Below, piece by piece: positions 45,278-56,232 of a DNA stretch of 64,000 bases (positions are counted from its first letter, which is position 1; each line of letters begins with the position of its first letter). Position numbers and translations under genes: made by a program. Source of the stretch: Pyrenophora tritici-repentis (lineage: Eukaryota; Ascomycota; Dothideomycetes; Pleosporales; Pleosporaceae). The DNA lies in contig NC_089392.1 of the NCBI RefSeq assembly GCF_003171515.1, forward strand, positions 3,348,001 through 3,412,000, given 5' to 3'. The notes under the pieces are model-generated. The model was not told the origin of the DNA, searched no databases, and saw nothing but the letters and a program-made list of their open reading frames with translations.

Positions 45278-45532
45278 GTTGATGCGACGCAGCGCTGCAG
45301 CAGCTTGCAATTCGCGACTGCAAAAATGACGGACAGGGATCTCCGGCCTAGTGCGGGCGGTATCTTAACTTTACAACGGCTCGACAAACCTGGAGAAAGT
45401 TTGTCGCTCTCACCTGTAGTGCGTGTGAGTGCCTTTATATCCTGTCGCACCTCCTCTACCCTTGTTTTATATACTTCTTGAAGACTCAACTTTGTCCAAT
45501 ACCCCAAAGTTTACCGTCTACCCATACCAAAA

Positions 45533-47020
45533 AGTAAGTATCATCTACTACTTCATGACGCCATGCTAACAAAGTCGCAGTGGATGAGGAAATCGACCTC
45601 TACGGTATGCATGCGCCTCATGGCGCCCGTCGTTTATGCTAAGGATAACAGAGGTTCTCGACATCGAGAAGGGCGCAAGCAAAACCGAAATCAAAAAGGC
45701 ATACCACAAGGTTCGCATACTGCACAGTGTCCGCGACCACCAGACTTACATTTACCAGGCCGCACTAGCACATCACCCCGACAAGGTCGCAGAAGACGAC
45801 CGCGCAGAGGCTGAAATCCGCTTCAAGGCTGCGAAACAAGCCTACGAAATCCTCTCCGACGATGACAAGCGACATATGTACGATACCCATGGCATGGCCG
45901 CCTTTGATCCCTCTAACGGAGGTATGGGCGGCGGCGGGCCCGACATGGACGACATCTTTGCGCAAATGTTCGGCGGCATGGGTGGCATGGGTGGATTTGG
46001 AGGAATGCCAGGTATGGGAGGCATGGGCGGCATGCCAGGCGGGCGAAATGTACCGCGCAAAGGACGATCAGTCGAGCAAGAATACGAGGTCACGCTAGAA
46101 GAACTTTACAAAGGCAAGACGACAAAGTTCTCAAACACGAAGAACATCATTTGTTCCTTGTGCAAGGGCAGCGGCGGCAAACAGGGCGCAAAGAGCAACG
46201 CATGTGCCGTTTGTAATGGACGCGGTATGCTCGTCATCACTCACTTGAAATCTCAAAACTAACACATCTAGGTGCCAAGCAAGTTCTCCGCCAAGTTGGG
46301 CCCGGTCTTGTTACACAAGAGACTGTTGCATGTGGTAACTGTCAAGGTTCCGGCCAGGTCATCCCCGAGAAGCAACGCTGCAAGAAGTGCAAGGGCAACA
46401 AAGTCGTCGAGACGAAGAACGTACTTGAACTCTACATCCCGCGCGGTGCCCGACAAGGCGAGCGCATAGTACTAGCAGGCGAAGCAGATCAACTACCAGA
46501 TCAAGAACCAGGCGACATCATCTTCACCCTCACCGAGGCCCATCACGATGTCTTCGAGCGCGCAGGAGCGGATCTGAGAGCAGAGCTAAAAGTCAGCTTA
46601 GTCGAGGCCCTCACAGGCTTCAACCGCGTCGTCATCACACACCTCGACGGCAGGGGTCTCAAGCTCCACGTCCAGCAGCCCGACGGCAACGTCCTGCGTC
46701 CCGGCCAGGTACTCAAAATCCAAGGCGAAGGCATGCCCATGAAGAAGAGCGACGCAAGAGGCGACCTCTACCTCGTCGTCGACGTCGAGTTCCCCGAAGA
46801 TGGCTGGCTCAAAAACGACGCGGCCGTCCAAAAAGTCCGAGACGCATTACCAAAGAGCGACATGCCTGAAGAAAAACACGAGGAGGTCGAGGAGGTCGAA
46901 GTCGAATGGGATGCTGAGATGGAGGACTTTGGTGCTGGTAGTGGTGATCCCCGCGCGGGAGGTGGGGAGTGGGAAGACGACGATGATGAAGAGGCGGGGC
47001 CGCAGTGTGCGACGCAATAG
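45533..47020 (+). CDS. Class-A DnaJ/Hsp40 co-chaperone, CaaX type
   Basis: Five coding pieces by my reading: 45533 (single base), 45581-45604, 45652-45710, 45759-46224 and 46272-47020, giving 432 aa. The first intron (GTAAGT...CGCAG) falls inside the start codon, A|TG. No in-frame ATG exists between it and the J domain. The J domain has EIDLYEVLDIEKGAS and AALAHHPDKV with HPD at 34-36. A Gly/Met-rich region (about 80-125), four CxxCxGxG-type zinc-finger repeats (SLCKGSG, AVCNGRG, GNCQGSG, KKCKGNK) and the C-terminal peptide-binding domain follow. The chain ends CATQ, a CaaX box for farnesylation as in Ydj1, so it is probably cytosolic and membrane-associated. It could be closer to Xdj1 than Ydj1; I cannot decide. 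Confidence 0.88.
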
Positions 47021-48168
47021 AGGGGTGGTTATTAAATCTGGCCTTGTCTACCGTATGATTGACGAATGAATATGCATGGTCTTGGCGTTGGTTGGTGGTG
47101 AGGTGGGGACATGATGATGACCTCGGGGTGATGATGGCTTTTGGGTTCAATCATGTTTAGAAACATCGCTTTAGATTGGTTTCAATGGCCCCGACGCTGG
47201 AAGGATGTGTAAAATCTTATTTCTCTTTTTATGCCAAGATTCTGGTGGCGTGAAGTGCGATTGTGTGGGTGTTTGCTGTGATGGTGTGAAAGTTTGTGGT
47301 TTAATGATGGGTATGGGGGATTGTCGAGTGAGTTTACTTATTCACGTCTTGCGAGTTATGGGGGGTCGGGTATCCTGCTTATTGTGACTATGTTGTAGGA
47401 ATTCAAGTTAAGATTTACACAAGTCAAGCAAGAGACGACATTAACATATAGAACTAATTAGGCTAACACCCTCCAGGCTAGGGTTCCTCTTCGATCCCGA
47501 AATTGCTGCGTCAAATTAATCTTTTCAAGTCTTTTGGATATGGTAATTTGTGGTGCAACACCCTCATCTCATACCCAATTACCCTAACCCCCTACCAAGC
47601 CTTTCCAACCTTCCCTTCTCCTGCAAATCACAGCACGCGTAACCTCAAAAGCAGCATCCAACTTACACAACCGTGCACATGAGATTGTCGCTAGCGAAAA
47701 GGTAAAAGACGGTCGTAATGGAGATCGCGATTATCACAACACAGAGACATCGAGCCAATACCTTTTTTGTATGTATCCTGGTTGGCTGACTGTAAAAAGA
47801 AGTACATAAGAAAAAAAAAGGGGGGGGGGGAATAATACAGCCGTGCGAGCTTACTGTACCGTACTCTGGATTGTCGATCGCTCCGCATTTGCGATCGGCG
47901 TCAGCACGAGGGGACCGAGATTGTGGTGTTGGGGTTGTGGATGACTTGTTCTCGGATACTCCCGTTGCTCTGATCGGATTGTGCGTGTCGGTTTTTCTTG
48001 GTCTAGGGGAGGGGTATAAATGCCCTTTCAGACCCGTCTGAATCCTTCATATACTGTTTGACTTCCTCCGTCCAAGTCTCTCTCCCACTGGAACTTAGTT
48101 ACATACCGGCTTCGTCGCGACATCACTTCTCCTCTCAAACCCATCCAACCGTCCCACTAGCCCAGAAG
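47021..48168. other. Intergenic region upstream of the cysteine-rich pair
   Basis: No gene was recognised. An A9-G11 homopolymer junction lies at 47811-47830. A TATAAA at 48015-48020 lies 149 bp before the first cysteine-rich start codon. Confidence 0.55.
48015..48020 (+). promoter_or_regulatory. Candidate TATA box of cysteine-rich gene copy 1
   Basis: TATAAA in a purine-rich context (GGGGTATAAATGCCC), 149 bp upstream of the ATG at 48169. The distance allows a roughly 100-nt 5' UTR. Position-based inference. Confidence 0.4.
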
Positions 48169-48547
48169 ATGAAGCTCGAACTCGTAGGAATCTTCATCTT
48201 TGCTTTCCAAGCCCTCGCACAAGTACAGGCACGCGGCGGTTCCATGTGCACGACAGTGAATTCTTGTAGTGGTGATGTACGGGGTTGCCTACCTGCCATC
48301 ATATGCACGAGTACTTACACACATACAATAGGGATGCCAAAAAAACAAGAACGAACTGTGTAATTTCGGTACAAATTCCTTACACTGTAAAGATTATCCG
48401 GGGCAGCCTTGCGTCAATGGCGATTGCGTAAGTACATGGTAAACATGGCATCGGATTTGGGTTTTCTGACATCTTTTATAGGATGGTTGCGATGCCAATG
48501 GCCAAAACTGCATAGAATGTTGGGTTAGTTGCTGCGCGACTTACTAG
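48169..48547 (+). CDS. Small secreted cysteine-rich protein, copy 1
   Basis: Three exons, 48169-48276, 48332-48427 and 48482-48547, all phase 0, with 55- and 54-bp introns (GTACGG...AATAG, GTAAGT...TATAG), giving 89 aa. Residues 1-21 form a signal peptide (MKLELVGIFIFAF, then QALAQVQA). The mature part of about 68 residues has 12 cysteines, at 27, 33, 38, 46, 55, 63, 68, 71, 78, 81, 85 and 86, an even number suiting disulphide bridges. Exon 2 starts GC and ends GDC; exon 3 ends with CCATY. I do not recognise the family. The size, secretion signal and Cys density fit apoplastic effectors or antimicrobial proteins, which is inference. A paralogue follows 473 bp downstream. Confidence 0.75.
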
Positions 48548-49020
48548 GGGATAGGGCAACGAGGGGTGATGTCGACGCTGGGTAGCAGAGTACCACGACG
48601 CGGGATTGTTGTCGCAGTGATACAAGGAATCAGTCGTGGTGCTATCGGAAAACTTGGTACTATACCCCATTCGTTATCCAGAATTTATACTTGGAGTACA
48701 CAACTTTTCCGTGCTCTCCAGAGCATTAATACAATCCAACTGCCAAGAATTCTCACCCGTCCGCGCTCAGTGTCAGCACTACAACATCGTGTGATTGATT
48801 CCGTTGGTGACCGCGCAAAGACCTTCTTTCCCGTACTGATGAAACGAGTTCAATCTCTCATCTTTGATCCTGCATGCCCTGACCCGTCCTCTTCCTACTT
48901 CAATTACTTCTCTCTCGTCCACCGCCACCTTTCTCTAACCAAGCTTCACTATACCTCAACAGCCACGATATAAGTCATTTAGCTTTGTTCATCCCGGTCG
49001 ACCATCCCACCAACCCAAAG
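48548..49020. other. Spacer between the two cysteine-rich genes
   Basis: A 473-bp spacer. Its last 30 bp (CCCACCAACCCAAAG before the ATG) resemble the CCCACTAGCCCAGAAG leader of copy 1. Nothing else was recognised. Confidence 0.55.
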
Positions 49021-49396
49021 ATGAAGCTCGAACTCCTAGGGATATTTTTTTTTCTCTTCGTATGCGCTCGCGGCAGCATGCGCGCGAATCACGACTTGCT
49101 CTGGCACCGACCATGTACGACTTGCCTTCCAATTTGGCATAAATAAACTAACCCGTATAGAATTGCATAGCCAATCGAAAAAATGTATGCAGATTTAAAA
49201 CACCCACTGGCTCTATCGGAGATGCATGTAAACCCGTCGGCGATGCACTTGGTCTCATCATGGAATGCTTCGATGGACAATGCGTATGTACAAGATATAT
49301 CGTGGAATCTTATTAGCGATGCTAACATGTTTGTAGACTGGTTTTAAAGGCTTGAATTGCAATGAATACACGGTTACTTGCTGCAGTCGTGCATAG
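49021..49396 (+). pseudogene. Small secreted cysteine-rich protein, copy 2, apparently frameshifted in exon 1
   Basis: Same three-exon plan as copy 1: 49021-49114, 49161-49283 and 49337-49396. Exon 1 begins with the same 15 nt as copy 1 (ATGAAGCTCGAACTC). Exons 2 (41 codons) and 3 (20 codons with stop) are open, phase 0 and Cys-rich; exon 2 ends GQC and exon 3 ends TCCSRA. Splice signals are intact. Exon 1, however, is 94 nt, one nucleotide off the phase needed. Reading from the ATG reaches a stop at the exon 1-2 junction. The likely site of the shift is a run of nine T at 49045-49053, with the reading frame downstream of it continuing correctly into exon 2. This may be a genuine null allele or an indel error in the homopolymer. 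Family and role are as for copy 1. Confidence 0.6.
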
Positions 49397-49750
49397 TTCT
49401 GCTTCGCTGCTTCGATGGTCATGGTATCCGTTGTACTCAAATCGGGCACGAGAAGAAAAGGCATGGAAAACGGGATTGAAGCGGATGGAGAGAGAAAGAG
49501 CTGATATACGAGTGGGGCGATTGTGTGATGGAACTCTCCGCCGATGTTTGGCTGCAGACATTGATATCCGGACATTAGACATGACAATAGGGCCCGATAT
49601 GTAGATCGCCTGCGTAATAGTAATCTGCTATATAAAGTGCGTAATTCCCTTCAGCACTGGAAGAGCCAAGGGCAGAGCGCGACATACTTTTACGAAAGAG
49701 ATGATGCGGACAGACAATAGGAGGTCGTCCAAGTGCTAGTCCCAATATCG
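49397..49750. other. Convergent intergenic region
   Basis: Between copy 2 of the cysteine-rich pair and the Zn2Cys6 gene stop. No gene was recognised. Confidence 0.5.
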
Positions 49751-51970
49751 CTATATCCAGCTTTCAAGGTCAAACACACCTGGAAATGACAGTGGCCCAT
49801 CGACATGTAAGCTTTCCAATTCCCCGGTGGTGCCTAGATATTCAAAAGAGCGCTGCGACGCAAAGGGCATCTGGAAGTTGTCGTTGGCATTTTGTGATTG
49901 CAGATCGAAATGAATAGGATTTCCGTGGTCCGCCTGGCCGAGCACACCCGCTACCGATCGACCGTGTGTCAACGAGCGAGGGAAGTCTTCGGATATCATT
50001 TCCTCAATCATACGTAACACTGGACGGTGTACCACGAGCGCACGTACTTGCGGTAGATGCAGTTTAATCGCCGACGAAGCCTTCTCTGTCAGCCGAACAG
50101 GTGGCTTGTTGGGATGGTCAACGAGTGGAATCTCTCGCACTAGGAGTTCGAACACATCCCGCAAACAATCCGCCTTTGCCCATCGGTCCGCCATGATTGC
50201 TAAGATATTAGAACATGCACGCAGCGCGTCAGGTACATCGAGGGAGTTGTATTTGTCCGTCCTATGTTCCGGCGCAGTAGCCCAGAAACAGTACAAAAGT
50301 GTGATGCCGGATTGGAACTGGACGATGAGCTGCTTGCGTTAGTTGGAACTGGCGCCATGTCTTCCAACACTTACTGCAAGCCACGGCTGTGCAATTTGTC
50401 GGTCAATCTGACTCTTTCGAAACATCAAACAAGCCTGCGTACTTGCTTGCACCGACCAATCACCAGCTGTTTCGAGCACGTTTGCTTTTGTAGGTCGATA
50501 CAACATGAGCAGGGTATAGTAGTATATCATAGCCTGCCATCTTTGCGAGGTATACCCTTTCGACTGAGGGTCAGAGAATCTCTGTACGCGAGACTTGAAC
50601 TTTTCTAACTCAGCAAGTATGCGGACCCGCCATTCAGAAGTGCTTTCGAATTGAGTATAATAGTCCGATCGAAGCGTGACGGCGCTTATCTCCGACTGGA
50701 TACGCCTGCATTGAAGTATATGGAGCGCAGGAGACATGCAAGTGTATTTGGGGTCATCAGCCAACTCTACCATTGCGGAGGTGACTGCAGCAGCTCCCAG
50801 CAGATCGCGATCTTCGATATTAGCAAAAGGCCTCACGGTAATCATTTGGTCAGATACCGAAGGCGGCAGGTCGAAAGCCGACATGACCAATCGATCAAGT
50901 GTATATGCACACCAGAAACAGCGCCGTCGGATCTGTATTCTGAGCCGTGCATGGACGTCTAACGGCTGTGGCTCCACCTCGGCAAGATGCAATTGTTGCT
51001 GGACACATAGTCGCATCGTCGTTGATGCAAGGGTTATGATGCGCTCCGTGGAGCTTTGATGTAGCGCATAGACGGATAGCAGGAGGTACGCTTGCACTTG
51101 AAGGATCTTGTCGGGTTGTTGTAGTATAGCTGGAAGTAGCGATAATCCAGTGCTGTAGAAGGTATGCATATCAAATGTTGCCACATGTGACTTGCGCTGT
51201 AGCATCAAAGACGTCGCATATACTAGGTTGACGAAGAAGCCTTGCCACGCGCGTTTGTTCAGATCACAGGCCAGAGAATGCTTCCATTCTGAGTGCCATG
51301 TAAGAAACATATCCCAATAAAAGAACGGATATTGGGCTTGAGCACGCTCACGGTATGCTTCAAGCAGTGAGTTTGTATGGTGTAATGGCAGGTTAACCAT
51401 TGCGTGGGCATCCACCACCGTTGTGGTCAATTTATGTTGAGCGTCGAAGTCATCGATATGTCGCATACGATGATGCGAACCGATCATTATGTGTGTGGCA
51501 GAGTCGTTCTGAACTGCGTCTTGAGTCGATGGTGATGCTAATAATCGGAGGTAGAAATGATTAGGATCGGGCTCTTCCTCAGAGCTGACTGCCATTGCGT
51601 AGACTGGTAGCGAGGCATATTGGGCAGATGGTCGTAATTCACCATTTTCCGCCGATGTATCAACACTTGCTAGTCCTTCAATTCTACTGTGCGCACCGCC
51701 AAGGTGGTCGAGACTTTGCTGAGGGTCAAGAGATTCAAGCTCAGCAATGCGTTCCTCTAGGACGCGCACATATTCGCTTTCAACGTGCAGTCGAGGTGCC
51801 GGTTGGGTGGGCAGGCACTCCTCGCCTCCTCTAACGCAGTTGCCGCATGGTCGGTTGTCTTCGCATTTTTGCTTGCGCGAGCGACATCGCTGGCATGCCA
51901 AGTTTCGTTGTTTCTTAGCTGGTGGCTCCTGGAGAGGGCTTTGTTCTTCATCCTCCATTGGTCGTGACAT
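49751..51970 (-). CDS. Zn(2)-C6 fungal-type transcription factor with MHR domain
   Basis: Two exons, 51970-50375 and 50332-49751, giving 725 aa. The short intron (GTAAGT...GCAAG, 42 bp) ends in AAGCAG, so a one-codon-shorter form is possible. The zinc cluster is at 26-52: C26-x2-C29-x6-C36-x5-C42-x2-C45-x6-C52. A short coiled coil follows (YVRVLEERIAELESL). The fungal-specific regulatory domain covers about 190-480, with the characteristic block RRRCFWCAYTLDRLVMSAFDLPPSVSD at about 350. Such proteins bind CGG half-sites. The target is unknown. The nearest genes are the cysteine-rich pair (convergent) and the unrecognised small protein (divergent, 283 bp). Confidence 0.88.
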
Positions 51971-52253
51971 GGGTAGTTTGGTGTCCCCGATACATGCTTG
52001 AAAAGCTTCAAGTTATCCGTCTTTTCGATATCGTGAGGACATACTTCGGAGAATTGTGCAAATTGATGTCCACGGTCTGAGATGATAGCCCTCACGCCTT
52101 GCCATATCAGGTCTAGTGCCTTGGACGCGTGCACGTGGGCCGCATCTCCACATATTCCCCGCTCTCCTCACCACCGACATAACAATTCAAAACATCATCA
52201 AATCTCACATTTTCACCAAAAATCATCTTTGCTAACTTATATATTGCCACATA

Positions 52254-52778
52254 ATGAGTGAGGCGGCCCGCAAACTAGCCAGCCTTTCACGCAAAGCCGA
52301 AACAGCGGCTTCTCGCTTCACCGGCGACACTGTACAAGCTGTCCAAATTGGGTGCAAGAAGGAGTCTGGGGGTTTCTGGAATGTCAACATTGCTAGTGAC
52401 CATCCCATCTTTGATACAAAGCTCCTTGAGGTTCCTGCCATGTTAGAAATCCCGCTTGTCATATGTCCCCTCGGTACCAAGTCGAACAATCCAGCCGATC
52501 TAGACTGCCCCTTAGCCGCCTCGCTCTGCATCAGTTACGCAGAGGGTATTGCGCCTTAATAATGGCAGAATCCTGGTAGCTGCATCGTCGCTCGTCAAGA
52601 CAAGAAGCCGCTTTGCTCGGAACACCTTGAAGGGGTACATATGTACATTGAAAGTCTGTTGGACACGTATGGTGAGGATGGGCCGGAAGCCGCACACGAA
52701 GAAATTTCGAAGGAGGAATTTGAGGAGTGGTTCGAGAGCTACAAGGAAACAGAGGCCGAAAATGGAAGTGCCAATTAG
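52254..52778 (+). CDS. Unrecognised acidic 156-aa protein
   Basis: Two exons, 52254-52545 and 52600-52778, with a 54-bp intron (GTATTG...TCAAG). Without splicing the frame stops after 101 codons, but the second exon continues with clear coding character: EHLEGVHMYIESLLDTYGED, then an EEISKEEFEEWFESY acidic helix. The N-terminal 25 residues form an amphipathic helix (SEAARKLASLSRKAETAASRF). Four cysteines are in the middle. There is no signal peptide and no domain I know. It is probably a soluble intracellular protein. It is divergent from the Zn2Cys6 gene. Confidence 0.65.
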
Positions 52779-53087
52779 AAGGATGTACCGAGTATCTACG
52801 ATGCGTGAGGTTAGAGACACTCATCAGTCTCCTGCTCATTCACCGAGTATTTTCTCTTCAGCTCCACCTTTTCCCCCAATCGTCTGTCACCATCGAATAT
52901 ATCAGCATTGAATTCGACTTCCAAGACAGTATCTAGCGTACTGTAGCAAATATATCTATTATTCTGCAGCTTATCGGTCCTCTTCTTCCTTCTTATTACC
53001 ACCAGATCCAACAAAGTTGCCCATTCTTTACTTTGCTGTCAAACCATTTTCATAACTTCCAACACAAACAACCAGCCCCAGACAGCC
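52779..53087. other. Intergenic region, no gene seen
   Basis: Between the unrecognised protein and the BTB gene, both plus strand. No gene was recognised. Confidence 0.5.
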
Positions 53088-53805
53088 ATGGCGATCACGT
53101 GGGACTCTCTGTCCACGCAAAAACGAAATCTAAACTTACACCATCAGGGTATTCAACGACACCCCGTGGGCCAAAGAGCCTGCTGACTTGCTCCTCTACC
53201 ATACTTCAGGCGGAAGCAAGACGGAGTACCACGCGCACTCAGCAATGCTTCGGTCGCGCTCACAATGGTTCGACAAAGTCCTACATCTACAAGATCGTCC
53301 AGCGGCCGTCGACGACATCACCACCATAATTCGCCATGGCCCCATCACCACGATTGAAGTCTTCGGTAGCACCATCGAAACATTCGACCTCCTCCTCAAG
53401 ATCATGTACCTGGCCGATAACAACACGGCAGGTGCAGCAGCTCCCGCCACGGGCAACCCAGCCGCTGCCTTGAACACCCTCGTCAACGTGTGGGATCTCG
53501 CGTACAGATACGAGATTGAGGAGCTACACGTGGACGTGGCTAAGAAGATGGGCTTGCTGCCAGCTGATGACTTCAAGTTCCCCCTCTCCATTCATACGTG
53601 GCACAAAATGCTACAAAAGTACTACAGCAATTTCCCAGGCGGGGCGAACAGTCTGGGCAGGGAGATGGCCGTGTACTTCCTCCGGAACGAGTACGGAGAG
53701 TATCTGAAGAGTATCTTGTTTGATACGCTTGTGGAGGAACATCCGGAGCTGGCGGTCGATCTGTTTTGGGCGGCTCGGAGCACGAACGATGGGAAACTGT
53801 GGTGA
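53088..53805 (+). CDS. BTB/POZ domain protein
   Basis: Two exons, 53088-53098 (11 nt of coding sequence) and 53148-53805, with a 49-bp intron (GTGGGA...ATCAG), giving 222 aa. The join gives MAIT followed by VFNDTPWAKEPADLLLYHTSGG. The BTB fold follows: DLLLYHTS, EYHAHSAMLRSRSQWFDKV, then FGSTIETFDLLLKIMYLADN (about 20-110). An Ala/Pro insert and a BACK-like helical tail follow. Short fungal BTB proteins often act as substrate adaptors or oligomerisation modules; no partner is visible. If the first exon is wrong, translation could start at a GTG-free ATG further in, losing the first strand, so the 5' end is the weak point. Confidence 0.72.
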
Positions 53806-53992
53806 AGAGCAGACACGGTAGAGCTTCGTGTGATGGAGAGTCCGTTTGAAGTTGGACATATTAAGGATGGGATGAGGAAAAAGTCAGCATTGTAGGACAG
53901 GCGACATGGCGTACGGCGTCATCAGACCAAAAATGTACATTAGGAATTTACGACAAACAGACTTGTCGCACTCCCACCAACAGCACCCCTTC

Positions 53993-54886
53993 TCAAAAAT
54001 GTTCCTTCGCATCCGTAAGCCTCACCTTCTCCGCAAACGCCAGAATCTCATCATAATTCCGACAAACATGCACCGCCCCCGTCCCATCTGTCCCCGCCAC
54101 ACCCTGCAACTCGGGCGTCTGCGCCTGCCCTTCCAGCGTAGTATCACCACAGCACAACAGCGCATTACGCAGATAATTGAAGCAGTGATCGTTATGCCAG
54201 ACAGCGCCTTCGTCAAGCTCAAAGTCCCTGTTACGGATCTGCATGACGAGCTTATCGATGTAGCCGGATAGGTGCATCAAGCAGTGGAGTTCGTGGAAGA
54301 CGGCGATGGCGTAGACTTGTTTTCCGGGGGTGGCGGAGAAGTGCATGGGGGGAGGTAGGGTGTGCGAGGTATAATCTGGGACTTGGAGGAAACCGCCGCC
54401 GCCTGTGGTGGGTTAGATTGTGCAGGGGCTGGGCGTGGGAGTGATGGGGGCTTACGGGGCATGAGATCCATCCATTGGTGCTTTGTGGCGTTGATAGAAG
54501 CTGTGGTTCGGTGGTCGGATGCATATCTCTTGTCTGTGTGGAACGTTTTCTTCTGCGTTGTGACTGCGTGCGAGTTAGTATATTGGATACTTCATTCGTA
54601 TGTGTCAAAGACGCTGCATCCGCGCGGACTAATTACATTCTGGTAGCAGACCATTGGCCTCGCTGCCCAACTTCAGTGGGATGGATTGTTGGTGAAGTAT
54701 TGAGAGTTCGCAGATGAGAATGACCGTGAGCAAAAAGAAAGTCATAGGCCATCGCAGAAACTGAATACTATGGGCAGTCTTGCGCCACCCCGATAATCGA
54801 CCTGGAATTTGTTTTGAGGGCTGCTGCTCAAGCGATTCTGGCTGTGAGCTTTCGCTGCTGACTTTGGTGTAGTTGAATGGTGACAT
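53993..54886 (-). CDS. UstYa-like (DUF3328) protein
   Basis: Three exons, 54886-54637, 54563-54456 and 54402-53993, with 73- and 53-bp introns (GTAATT...CGCAG, GTAAGC...CACAG), giving 255 aa. The N-terminus is cytosolic; a single membrane helix follows at about 47-66 (WPMTFFLLTVILICELSIL). The UstYa hallmark, two HxxHC motifs, is present: HELHC at 156-160 and HNDHC at 189-193, with the usual YxIxVFHELHC and LRxALLCxGDTTLEG context. DUF3328 proteins are copper-dependent oxidases or cyclases, best known from dikaritin RiPP clusters and some other secondary-metabolite clusters. Here no precursor peptide, peptidase, P450 or polyketide/NRPS gene was seen nearby, so it appears to be an orphan. Confidence 0.85.
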
Positions 54887-56232
54887 GACGAGGTTGCGAT
54901 TGCGGTAGTAATTGGTACCCGTGACTAGACGCCTATCCCAAAGTTGCTCTCCAGGTTACAATCGTAGAAACAGCGAAACCAACTGTGTTATTCTTATGAC
55001 GTGGAAGGCGAAGTGTAAAGACGAGGTGTAGTTGCGGTCCACGTTCGCTAGCCCCGTTTCTTTCATCATAAGCCCTATTCAACACCCGATGCGGCAATCC
55101 CTTACAGTGTGCTAGATGCATGAAAACCAAGGATAGCACAGTGCTTTTTTTTCGAAATGTTGTTTGGTATGCTCCTAGATTGCTATTTGGTTAGAGACAG
55201 AGACCAAATCGACGGCCTTCCTATGCGACCGTGCGCATTGAACACCAGCAATGCGCTTCACGTGCTCCTCGGCCGACGGCATGCGACGAACTGCGCAAAA
55301 TCGAAAAGACTGCCTCGTTTGATGATATATAGTGGGGTGTAGGCCAACAGAGTCATGTCTTGCGACGCCATGAAGGCTTGTCCGGGGCTCCTTGACAACC
55401 AAGGTGATGCGAAGGCAGAGGATACGAGTTTCGTAACAGTGAATCGGTCGACCTTAGTCTTCGACACAGTATCCGATGCACACAAAGCTGAAAGAAACGA
55501 GTACAAGGTGGATGCTACCCACGGGATTCTTGATGCACATGCGTGTGCCGTCTGCTATAGGTATACCAGCACGGAGAGCTGTGGTTTGGATGCGACCGGA
55601 CAATTGGGCTAACGTAGTCAGACAGACATGACGCTCCTAAGCCCTATCGTCGACAGTACATCCTTTCCTTCAACTCCAGTCAATTGCTTTCTTGATCATT
55701 CCCTGAAGCAAGACTGTCGCTGACGTGTGCTGTATAGCCTGTCTGCTACCCTTTAGCCCAGTTTCCATGCGAATATCTTTCAACCAAGCTTTTGTCAGGT
55801 GGCTGATTGTACCACGTGTATTGCGCATCACTATTGCGCGATTACAGCGAGTTGGTACGCAGGGGAAATATTGCGATTGGTCTATGAGAAGAGCTGCGGT
55901 TGCTCTTACCCTGCGCCGGACGCGCCTTCATTGATAACACCATCGCGCGTCTTGGTTTCTGCATGACCAGAATCAAGCACCCACTTGCTCTCTTCCTCAC
56001 CGGCAACCAGCCCTTGTTGTATATCTACCTCCCCGCCGCCAGTATTCCACTGCGCTCAACTACCAAGCAAGCACGGGTATTTCTACTGACTACAACAACC
56101 CCCAAACATAACAGACATCTCATCCAGCAACCCGTGTATCGGCTACGAGGCACATTTCTCCCCCACTACCTTACCTTCTTGCATCGCTGACACCCTCCAC
56201 AGCATCGCACCACAAGATCCTCCGCAAACGCC
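54887..56232. other. Intergenic region, no firm gene
   Basis: A frame at 55355-55612 (85 codons, ATG start) is somewhat protein-like (NRSTLVFDTVSDAHKAERNEY) but has no known motif and no support. Otherwise nothing was recognised. Confidence 0.4.

Noticed and set aside
46543..47150. Several minus-strand frames at the DnaJ 3' end
   Set aside because: They are antisense to the conserved DnaJ C-terminal domain.
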